Source of the DNA: Carpediemonas membranifera
Lineage: Eukaryota > Fornicata
DNA length: 64,000 bases
NCBI GenBank assembly: GCA_019828565.1
Contig: JAHDYR010000005.1
Coordinates: 496,001 to 560,000 of the forward strand
Direction of reading: 5' to 3'
Within the stretch, counting starts at the first letter, position 1; the number at the start of each line of letters is the position of its first letter. Shown piece after piece: positions 56,469-64,000 of the stretch. A model generated the notes under the pieces. It was not told the DNA's origin and searched no databases. It saw nothing but the letters and a program-made list of their open reading frames with translations. Both the position numbers and the translations under genes were made by a program.

Positions 56469-56753
56469 TAAATGTAGTTCATGGTCGCCATGCTGTAATG
56501 GCGGCTGACCTCTGGGATTGACATCCCGCCCCGCTCAGACGAGCGATGCTCTCCCTGTCCCGCTTCACAGTACTAGGCTGGGATGGGAAGGCCAGCAGGA
56601 TGCCCCGTCCGTGAAAATCGTCTCGACCCAACAAGGCTGAACCCCACAATGCAGGTCCTGGGCCTCATAATCTGTCACTCGTAGGCATTTTCTCAGTGGA
56701 TTGATGCGGCGGCAGATGGAATCATTTTCAAATCGAACCACACGCTAGGAACC
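56469..56753. other. Intergenic spacer
   Basis: 285 bp with no ORF or RNA that I can recognise. It holds the 3' flank of the RCC1-like gene and the promoter of the coiled-coil gene. Confidence 0.4.
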
Positions 56754-58313
56754 ATGAAGACTCATCTTTCCCCTGAACAAAAGAGAGAAGCACTCATTGA
56801 GTCGCTTACAAGTGCCAAGACAACACTGGGCGCCATCGACAGCGCTCTCAAGAGCGTCGCACTTCGTCATGAGAAGTCCATTTCGGGCCTGCAACGCGAG
56901 GTCACGATGCTGCGCTCCGAAAACTCCCGTCTGAGCTTTACAGACGTATCCTCCGCCCCTTCTGAGTGCGATAGCGTCCTCTCCGAGATGTCATCGCTTC
57001 GCCAAGAGCTTAACTCGGCTCGTGCCCGGGAAACCGTCATTATCCGGCGCCACGACCTCGAAGTGCAGGCCCTCACTAGTCGCATCGAGGAACTGACCGA
57101 GGAGATCGCCAGCTACTCCCTCGTCGGCGGCAAGAGCAGCAAGAGCGAGCCGAAGCCTGCCGACGTTGCCGCCATCGCCGCGGGGATCAGCACGCAGTAC
57201 GAGCAGGAGCTCAATAAGCTCAAGGCTCTTAACTACGCCAACATGCAGCGCTGGCACCGTGAGCGTAACGACCTCCTCGCCCGCATCGACGAGCTCGAGG
57301 CCGAGTTCGAGCAGGGCGCCCTCATCGGCGGCAAGGGCAACGCTGCTGTCACGGCCCACGTGAAGCCCACCATCCGGGAGTCCTCGACCCCCACGATGGA
57401 CAAGGCGACGTTGGACCTCAAGAAGAAGCTCGCCGCCGTGGAGAAGGAGAACGCCTTCCTCCGCAACGAGCTCAAGAACAACACCGTCGTCCACAACCAC
57501 GAGCTGTCCCGGCTCAACATGGCCCTCGAGGTCGCCCAGGACGAGGTCGAAGCCCTTCGCGGCGAGAGGGACACCGTCGCACTCACCGCCATGCGCGCCA
57601 TCGAGAACCACGCGCCCTCTCCCAAGCCTGCGCCCTGCTCCGGATGCGATAGCGAGCGGGACGAGCTCCTCAATCTCCGCCGCCTGCTGGCCGACGAACG
57701 GACTGCCCACGCGGCCCAGGTGGGCAAGCTGCGCCGCCAGCTGGACGCGATGGAGAACAGCATCACGGTCCACACGACGTCCAAGTTCCACCCCATGGAC
57801 GTCGACGAGAAGGCCCAGCTGACGCAACTGCTCGACACTGAGCGGGCCAGCCACGCAGCGGCCATTGCCAGACTCAACCGCTCAGTTGATGACCTCACTG
57901 CGGAGAACGAGGCGCTCAAGGAGGACGCGCGGGTCGGGCAGATGGTGTCGCCCGCGTCGTACAAGCAGCTGGAGCACCGCGCCCAGTTGGCTGAGGGCAT
58001 CGCGGAGAACGCACTCAAGAACCTCAACGACGAGCGGGTGAAGACGTCAGCCACCATCCGCCGTCTCCAGGCCCAGCTCGAGGAGGCCGAGTCGAGCGGG
58101 TACGACACAGCCGGCGACGACGAGCGACTCGTCGTCCTGAGGAAGAAGGTCAGCGAGTACAAGGGCAGGATCGTCGCCATGCAGCAGGACCTCACTGCCG
58201 CCCGGGCCCTGGCCGCGATGCGGACGGAGGAGCTGCGCCGCAGGGACGTCGAGATGCTCCACGCCAAACGCCGGTGGGAGAGCGAGATGGAGCTCCTCGT
58301 GGGGTCTTCGTAA
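56754..58313 (+). CDS. Coiled-coil protein
   Basis: A 519-residue ORF with long heptad-rich stretches: residues about 35-130, 150-190 and 220-515 are dominated by Glu, Leu, Arg, Ala and Lys with few prolines (for example LKKKLAAVEKENAFLRNELK). Two short Gly-containing breaks (LVGGKSSKSEPK and LIGGKGNAAV) separate the segments. No motor, kinase or membrane domain is present. Such proteins are often cytoskeletal or centrosomal, but I cannot assign a family. The start ATG follows AACC. It is intact. Confidence 0.8.
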   Translation: MKTHLSPEQKREALIESLTSAKTTLGAIDSALKSVALRHEKSISGLQREVTMLRSENSRLSFTDVSSAPSECDSVLSEMSSLRQELNSARARETVIIRRHDLEVQALTSRIEELTEEIASYSLVGGKSSKSEPKPADVAAIAAGISTQYEQELNKLKALNYANMQRWHRERNDLLARIDELEAEFEQGALIGGKGNAAVTAHVKPTIRESSTPTMDKATLDLKKKLAAVEKENAFLRNELKNNTVVHNHELSRLNMALEVAQDEVEALRGERDTVALTAMRAIENHAPSPKPAPCSGCDSERDELLNLRRLLADERTAHAAQVGKLRRQLDAMENSITVHTTSKFHPMDVDEKAQLTQLLDTERASHAAAIARLNRSVDDLTAENEALKEDARVGQMVSPASYKQLEHRAQLAEGIAENALKNLNDERVKTSATIRRLQAQLEEAESSGYDTAGDDERLVVLRKKVSEYKGRIVAMQQDLTAARALAAMRTEELRRRDVEMLHAKRRWESEMELLVGSS

Positions 58314-58524
58314 ATGACTGATGATCAACAGATGAATGGTGTGTGTCTGGAAGGAAACTGTGACGACAGGGGGACCGTGAAGGAACTGAGCTGCAGCCGC
58401 GTTAGGCGGCCACACTGACGATTTTCTCTTATGAACCGCGGCATCAGCGACCTCGATGTGTCGACGGTGTGTCGCAGTCACGGAGTCGAAAATTCCAGCA
58501 AAATTCGAGAGCAGAAGCAAGAAA

Positions 58525-59580
58525 ATGTACCGCGCTCACGATATCCTCGGTCGCAGAACCACACACACTACACACGCATTCGGGCAAAATGGCGGCTCTC
58601 TATATGGTGCCTCTAAGCTCCCAGCGAAGAATGGCGACATGCAGTCCAAGTACGGCGTGAAACCCGCTCCATTCGGCACAAATAACGCCGCGCACATCAT
58701 AGAAGCCAAGAAAGACGCCCCTGCCGAGAAGGCTCCCGTGAAGTCCACCGTCGTCGACGCTCTCAACTCGAACGACCTGGAAGACATCGACCTCGTCGAC
58801 CAGGGCAACCCCCTGGCTGTCCCCGTATACGTCAAGGAGATCTACGCGTACCTCAGGCAGCAGGAGAAGTCCGACGAGTACCGGGTTGCGGCCGACTTCA
58901 TCACCCGCCAACCGTCCATCGACAGCGGCAAGAGGGCCGCCTGCATTGACTGGATGGTGGACGCCCACAGCCGCCTCAAGCTCGCTAACGAGTCGATCTT
59001 CCTCGCTGTCAACATCCTCGACAGATTCCTGGCCAAGAAGCAGGTTGCCGAGGCCAAGCTCCAGCTCGTCGGCACCACCTCTCTCTGGCTCGCCTCCAAG
59101 TTCGAGGAGAGCTACACACCCTCGGTCCGTTCGTTCGTTCGCCTGGCTCCTGGGGTCGACCAGAAGTCGATGTTCTCCATGGAGCGCATGCTGCTCAAGG
59201 TCACGGGCTTCAACCTCTCGAACCCCACGTCCATCACCTTCCTCCGCCGCTTCGCCAAGGTCGCCGATATGTCGACCCGCGACAGATACCTCGCCTTCTA
59301 CCTCGCTGAGCTCGCCAACCAGGAGGCCGGCATGGTCAAGTACCTCCCCTCCGAGGTCGCCGCCGGCTGTGTGATGCTGGCTCACAAGATTGTCCGCAGG
59401 CCAGCAGTGTGGACACCTCTCCTGACCAAGTACAGCGGCTACAGCCAGGACGACCTCAGCGCCGTCGTCAACGACCTCAAGGGCATCGTCAACCGTGTGC
59501 CCAGCAGCGGGCTCAAGGGCATCTACCGCAAGTACAGCGGCGACCGGTACGTCCAGGTCTCGCGCCTCATCTCGTATTAA
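58525..59580 (+). CDS. Mitotic-type (A/B) cyclin
   Basis: Activates a cyclin-dependent kinase in the cell cycle. The ATG at 58525 (MYRAHDILGRR) is preferred; an in-frame ATG at 58456 adds 23 residues with little character. Cyclin box 1 is clear: VYVKEIYAYLRQQE, then DWMVDAHSRLKLANESIFLA, VNILDRFLAKKQV and LVGTTSLWLASKFEE. The C-terminal fold follows (RMLLKVTGFNLSNPTSITFL; YLAELANQEAGMVKYLPS). The length of 351 residues is normal. I see no canonical RxxLxxxxN destruction box in the N-terminal region, so turnover may use another signal. AATAAA follows at about 59622. It is convergent with the cullin gene. Confidence 0.93.
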   Translation: MYRAHDILGRRTTHTTHAFGQNGGSLYGASKLPAKNGDMQSKYGVKPAPFGTNNAAHIIEAKKDAPAEKAPVKSTVVDALNSNDLEDIDLVDQGNPLAVPVYVKEIYAYLRQQEKSDEYRVAADFITRQPSIDSGKRAACIDWMVDAHSRLKLANESIFLAVNILDRFLAKKQVAEAKLQLVGTTSLWLASKFEESYTPSVRSFVRLAPGVDQKSMFSMERMLLKVTGFNLSNPTSITFLRRFAKVADMSTRDRYLAFYLAELANQEAGMVKYLPSEVAAGCVMLAHKIVRRPAVWTPLLTKYSGYSQDDLSAVVNDLKGIVNRVPSSGLKGIYRKYSGDRYVQVSRLISY

Positions 59581-59680
59581 TGGGAGTAATTAGGCGACCA
59601 TGCTGTTGTACGGCTGGTCTTTAATAAACTAGTATAAATAAATCGACCCCACCGGTTATACGATCGCATTGCACGCCTCT
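59581..59680. terminator. Convergent 3' ends of cyclin and cullin genes
   Basis: Only 100 bp separate the two stop codons. TTTAATAAACTAG and TATAAATAAATCG on the plus strand offer AATAAA-type signals for the cyclin. Confidence 0.45.
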
Positions 59681-62014
59681 TTAATCAATCATGTACTGCA
59701 ACACGCTCATGTCATCGTCACTGCGCTTGATGTACTCGTGATCAATGAGGTGCTCGAGACGGCCCTTCACCGCCTCGATGTCGACAGGGTTGAACCCGCC
59801 GTCAGCCACCATCCGCTGCACGCTGTCCACGACGGCGTCCATGGGGAGCCCGGCCGTCTCCTTCTTGAGCAGCTTGATCACAAACACATCGATGCGGGTG
59901 TCCCGGAAAGAGTCGTCTGTTGCCCGCCGCTGCTGCCGGCCGGCCGCCGGCTTGGGCTCAGGTGTAACATCCGCCTCGGTGATGAGGTTGACGGGGCCGC
60001 CTGTGTACCCGTCATTCAGGGCAAGATTGGCCCCACGCCGCATGACGACACCCGCATCGATCAGAGGCGCCACTGCTGCCATAAACTGCACTTCAGTCAC
60101 GCCGACAGCGGCGATGGCCTCCTTGAGCCCAATCGCGGGGACTGGCCCGAGCAACATGAGGATGAGGCCCGCGAGCAGGGGGCAGCGGACGGTCGTCTCG
60201 GCCCCGCCCAGGGTGAGGGCGAGATCGACAGTGCTCTCCTCGGCGCTGAACTCGAGCTTGTGGGTCGGGTGCCCGGCCGTGTGGATCGCCTCGAACGTCT
60301 TGTGGGCGGCCAGGAGGTCGTCCGGCAGCGTCGGCGCCAGGGCGTCGGGCAGGCCCCAGTGAGTCTGGTTCACGGCCACCATAGTCACGACGTCCTTGAG
60401 GTGGGGCGGCAGGGCGTCTCTCAGTGGCTGGGCGAGCACCTCGGCGTCGTCGACGTCCTCCTGCATGGCCTCGAGACGCTCGGTGTACGACTCGCCGCAC
60501 TCCTGTTTGAGTGAGGAGATCACGAGCGCCTCGATGTCCCCGTTGGACCTCTCGCCCCCCAGCAGCCGGCGTCTCATCGCGGAGCCGAACTCCTTCTCGA
60601 ACATGTCCTTGTCCTCCAGGCGCCGGAAGATGGCGATCACAAGCCGCACGTGCGTCTGTATGTCTACACCGGGGTTGATCGCGGCCTTCGGGTTCGAAGC
60701 TGTCAGCAGGTGATCGAGGTGGGTTGCGACAGCACCGAGCACGATGTCCTGGTGCCGGAGAACCGCCTCACCCACCGCACCGCGGAGCCGGGAGAGCACA
60801 GCGCTGTTGCCGCCGAAGCACCTGCTGGCGATGTGGGCCGCCTGGTGCAGGGCGGCGGTCGTCCTGAGCACGAGCTCGTCGGCGGCCAGACTCGCGGCGG
60901 CGATGGCGCTGACCCGGTCAACGGTGATGTTGAACAGCGTCTGCAGCAGGGCGGCGTTGCTGACGCCCATGAGGCGGCCGAGGGCGGTCATGGGGGGCTC
61001 CATGGCAGCGTCACCCTCGAACAGGGCGTCGACCATTGCCCGGAACGACGGCGCCTCGAGCAGCTCGGCCGTGCGGCGGGTTATGAGGACGTCGAGGACG
61101 ACAGCCCTGATGTCTGCGGTGATCCGGGGCGACCCGATGATCTCGTCCACGAGACCGGACTCGAAGTCGAGCACCCGCACCGCCTCGAGGTAGAAGGCCG
61201 CGCCAGGGTGGGCAGCGACCATGGCCTCGAGGGCAGCGGTGTAGTACTCTGCCGTATGGGCGGCGAGGGTTGCCTCGAGCTGGGAGTCGAGGAAGCCGAG
61301 GGCCGTAGCCATGTCGAAGATGAGCTGTAGCTGCTGGACTAGGTCCGCCTGGCCAGCCCCACCCTTGCGGGCCTCGGAGAGGAGGGGCAGGACCGACCCT
61401 ACAAGGACGGAGAAGGAGGCCCGGGGCATGACGGCGTCGCGGAATGCGGCGATGCACAAGGCCAGGACAGTGGGACCGGGCATCATGTCAAGGTGGGCGA
61501 ACACGGCGCACACGGTCTTCGTCAGCCGCTTGTACCGCGCCCACATGGCGGCGAGGTTGCGGACGGTAGCGGCGGGGGTTGTGGGGGTGTGGGCTGAGGC
61601 GACGTCACGGGCATGTTGTACCATGCAGGCAGAGAGATCGTCGCATAGTCTGGAGTGGAACCCGCAGCGGCATATGTGGACGACAGTATCGTAGAGCATG
61701 GCGCAGGGCTGCTTGGTGATGGACGACAGGTCCGTCTGTGTGGCGGTCAGTATGGCCTTCAGATTGGCCCAGGACTCGGAGTAATAGTCCACAGATGGCA
61801 TAGGCGGAAGAATATCATTGACTGAAGGGTCAAAAGCAACCAGGAGGCCCTGGTTTTGGGACAAATTGAAAGAGCCGATCTCCGTCTGGAAGAGGACGGA
61901 GGGAGAGGACTGCATCTTGCGCTTCGTGACATACCCGGAATCAAGAAGGTTGGATTGCTTTCGTACTTTGCCCTTTGTCGCTTTTTGCATTAAACGCTTG
62001 AGCCCTTTTGCCAT
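59681..62014 (-). CDS. Cullin
   Basis: Scaffold of a cullin-RING ubiquitin ligase. The 777-residue single-exon protein has helical N-terminal repeats (CMVQHARDV and similar), the cullin homology region (FEKEFGSAMRRRLLGG, then LKQECGESYTERLEAM), the beta-rich segment HWGLPDALAPTLPDDLL and the C-terminal winged-helix neddylation domain (RIDVFVIKLLKKET; VDIEAVKGRLEHLIDHEYIK; ending MSVLQYMID). A Lys in the VIKLLKKE helix is positioned as the NEDD8 acceptor. The N terminus is basic. I cannot assign the cullin class. A GTATGT...ATGCAG stretch inside the N-terminal coding region is not an intron. Confidence 0.92.
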   Translation of the reverse strand: MAKGLKRLMQKATKGKVRKQSNLLDSGYVTKRKMQSSPSVLFQTEIGSFNLSQNQGLLVAFDPSVNDILPPMPSVDYYSESWANLKAILTATQTDLSSITKQPCAMLYDTVVHICRCGFHSRLCDDLSACMVQHARDVASAHTPTTPAATVRNLAAMWARYKRLTKTVCAVFAHLDMMPGPTVLALCIAAFRDAVMPRASFSVLVGSVLPLLSEARKGGAGQADLVQQLQLIFDMATALGFLDSQLEATLAAHTAEYYTAALEAMVAAHPGAAFYLEAVRVLDFESGLVDEIIGSPRITADIRAVVLDVLITRRTAELLEAPSFRAMVDALFEGDAAMEPPMTALGRLMGVSNAALLQTLFNITVDRVSAIAAASLAADELVLRTTAALHQAAHIASRCFGGNSAVLSRLRGAVGEAVLRHQDIVLGAVATHLDHLLTASNPKAAINPGVDIQTHVRLVIAIFRRLEDKDMFEKEFGSAMRRRLLGGERSNGDIEALVISSLKQECGESYTERLEAMQEDVDDAEVLAQPLRDALPPHLKDVVTMVAVNQTHWGLPDALAPTLPDDLLAAHKTFEAIHTAGHPTHKLEFSAEESTVDLALTLGGAETTVRCPLLAGLILMLLGPVPAIGLKEAIAAVGVTEVQFMAAVAPLIDAGVVMRRGANLALNDGYTGGPVNLITEADVTPEPKPAAGRQQRRATDDSFRDTRIDVFVIKLLKKETAGLPMDAVVDSVQRMVADGGFNPVDIEAVKGRLEHLIDHEYIKRSDDDMSVLQYMID

Positions 62015-62149
62015 TATCGCTTAAGCTGCGAAAATGGACAGCGACCAACGTCACCTGGCTGTACCACCGTCAACCTGTCCATCACACCTCACGCTCAGAT
62101 TTTGACATGTGCAAAACCCGCCCGACAAAACCTTGTGTCAACCGAGCCA
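62015..62149. promoter_or_regulatory. Intergenic region between divergent cullin and beta-adaptin genes
   Basis: 135 bp between divergent starts. No clear TATA box is seen. Confidence 0.3.
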
Positions 62150-64000
62150 ATGGCCGCAGATAACTACTTCTCAACCACCAAACGTGGTGAGCTGCAGGTA
62201 TGTTTCGCCTAGGACACTGTTTATGCAGGAATGGCGTGATGAGCTGAATAGCAACAACAGCAATAACACGAAGATCCGCGAGACGCTCAAGAAGATCATC
62301 GCTGGCATGACTGTCGGCAAGGATGTCTCTTCCCTCTTCTCCGATGTCCTCAAAACTATTCAGACCGACGATATGGAGCGCAAGAAGCTTGTATATTTGT
62401 ACCTCATTAACTATGCCAAGACCAACCCCGACCTTGCCATTCTCGCCGTTAACACGTTCGTCAACGACGCCACTGACCGCAACCACCCCCTGCTCCGTGC
62501 GCTGGCCCTCCGCACGATGTCCTGCATCCGTGTGGAGTCCATCACGGAGTATCTGTCGGAGCCCCTCCGCCTGGGGCTCGAGGACACAGACCCGTACGTC
62601 AGGAAGACCGCCGCCCTCGCTGTCGCCAAGCTGTTCTCGATCGACCCCGAACTCTGCCGGGACCACTTCATGGAGCCGCTGAAGGGCCTACTGCGGGACT
62701 CAAACCAGATGGTCGTCAGCAATGCCGTCGCCGCACTCACCGACATCACCCAGCAGGCCCGGGAGACGGTGTGGGCCGTCGACAAGGAGATGGCGGACAC
62801 GCTGCTCACTGCCCTGACTGAGTGCAACGAGTGGGGCCAGTCGTACATCCTCGACGGGCTCGCCACCTTCGCCCCGCAGTCCGTGGAGGACGCCGAGATG
62901 GTCGCCGAGCGGGTGTGCTCCCGTCTGCAGCACGCCAACAGCGCCGTGGTTCTCTCAGCCATCCGGGTCCTCGTCCGACTCACCCGAGGCGGGGCCGACT
63001 TCCCCACGATGGCGCCGGAGAAGGCCCAGGAGTTCCTCCGCCGGGCCCGCGCCCCCATTGTGTCGCTGCTGACGTCCCCGCCCGAGATACAGTACGTCGT
63101 CCTCAGGAACGTGCCGCTGCTGCTGTCAGTGTGCCCCGACATGTTTGCCGCGGATGCCCGGGTGTTCTTCTGCCGCTACAACGACCCCTCGTACGTCAAG
63201 GTCGAAAAGCTTGAGATCCTCTCCCGACTGGCCTCGGACCAGAATATCGACACTATTTTAGCGGAGTTTAAGGAGTACTCCCAGGAGGTCGACGTCGACT
63301 TCGTCCGGAAGACCATCCAGACGATCGGCAGATGCGCTATAGCCCTCGAGCAGTCCGCCAACAAGTGTATGGCCGTCCTGCTCGAGCTGGTCGCGACCAA
63401 GGTCTCCTACGTCGTCCAGGAGGCCATCGTCGTCATGAAGGATGTGTTCCGGCGCTACCCCTCCCGGTTTGAGGAGGCCATTGCCCGCCTGGCTGAACAC
63501 CTAGACTCGCTCGACGAGCCCGATGCCAAGGCGTCTCTCGTGTGGATAGTCGGTGAGTACTCGGACCGCATCGACAACGCCGACGACCTGCTCGACTGGT
63601 TCATGGACACCATCGCCGAGGAGCAGCCGACAGTGCAGTTCCAGCTGCTGACGGCCGTCGTCAAGCTGTACCTCAACCGGCCGGCCGAGTCGACCCAGGC
63701 GATGCTGCACTCCGTGCTCGAATACGTCACGGAGAAGGCCGACGACCCCGACCTCAGAGACCGCGGCTTCCTCTACTGGCGCATGCTGTCGGCCGACAAT
63801 GGGTTTGAGATGGCTCGCCGGATTGTCCTCGCTGAGAGGCCGACGCTCAACGCCAAGCCCCACGAGCTCAACGAGACCCTGCGGGAGGAGCTCCTCAAGC
63901 ACTTCGGGTCCCTCGCGTCGGTCTATCAGCGTCCCGCCGCGTCGTTCACGCTCGTCGCACAGCCCCAGGACGACAGCGACAGCGACAGCGAAGAGGAATC
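62150..64000 (+). CDS. Beta-adaptin (AP-1/AP-2 large subunit), spliced, 3' end outside window
   Basis: Large subunit of a clathrin adaptor complex acting in vesicle budding at Golgi or plasma membrane. Exon 1 (62150-62197) encodes MAADNYFSTTKRGELQ, matching the conserved beta-adaptin N terminus (YF-TT-KGE). Exon 2 starts at 62229 and continues with the hallmark MTVGKDVSSLFSDV, KKLVYLYLINYAKTNPDLAI and LRALALRTMSCIRVE, then HEAT-like helices with DPYVRKTAALAVAKLF. The visible trunk of about 600 residues ends in an acidic Asp/Ser run, probably the hinge. The window cuts it before a stop. An ATG inside exon 2 (62223) would give an N-terminally shortened protein, so the spliced start is preferred. 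AP-1 versus AP-2 cannot be decided. Confidence 0.95.
62198..62228 (+). other. 31-nt spliceosomal intron in beta-adaptin
   Basis: GTATGT donor (62198-62203), an in-frame TAG inside, and an ATGCAG acceptor ending at 62228. Phase 0 removal joins CTG CAG to GAA TGG and restores the conserved beta-adaptin N terminus. Without splicing, translation from 62150 stops after about 20 codons. Confidence 0.85.

Noticed and set aside
61915-61939. GTATGT...ATGCAG on the minus strand in the cullin gene, resembling the beta-adaptin intron
   Set aside because: It is 25 nt, so removal would shift the frame, and the reading frame continues cleanly through it.

Overview
The window looks like nuclear DNA of a compact, intron-poor, G+C-rich protist. 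Evidence: single-exon genes for midasin, a mitotic-type cyclin, a cullin and a beta-adaptin; intergenic gaps of about 100-160 bp; AATAAA signals at or just after stop codons; and one 31-nt intron with a GTATGT donor. The short genes, GTATGT donor and tiny intron would fit a metamonad such as a fornicate, but that placement is an inference.

Layout. 1-3650: 3' part of a large helical protein gene. 3651-4724: debris of gene ends. 4725-5393: chromodomain integrase fragment of a Ty3/gypsy element. 5394-26483: tyrosine-recombinase (DIRS/Ngaro-like) retroelements in head-to-tail order: element 1; a tRNA-Ser(AGA) gene; element 2; element 3; a 295-bp short element; element 4; element 5 (nearly identical to 4, period 4132-4133 bp); and a truncated element 6. 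26484-28601: unassigned low-G+C DNA. 28602-39617: a decayed element 7 whose gag is split by a full-length, about 7-kb LINE (28899-35889) with a 13-bp target-site duplication. 39612-40190: a second 295-bp short element and another leader remnant. 40847-64000: host genes: midasin (minus), a polytopic membrane protein, an RCC1-like protein, a coiled-coil protein, a cyclin, a cullin (minus) and beta-adaptin (cut by the window end).

The retroelements encode gag, RT-RNase H and a tyrosine recombinase (YR) in overlapping frames. In elements 1-4 the YR frame stays open across the whole RT-RNase H gene. In elements 2, 3 and 4 it starts with a conserved peptide upstream of the RT start. Each element junction carries a GTCGAC-centred core, flanked at the best sites by inverted arms, which looks like the recombinase target and would explain head-to-tail arrays. 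The LINE carries an OTU protease-like domain and a DEDDh exonuclease-like domain ahead of an APE endonuclease and RT.

Several frameshifts, including one in a host gene, fall in C or G runs. Some broken ORFs may therefore be base-calling errors rather than decay.
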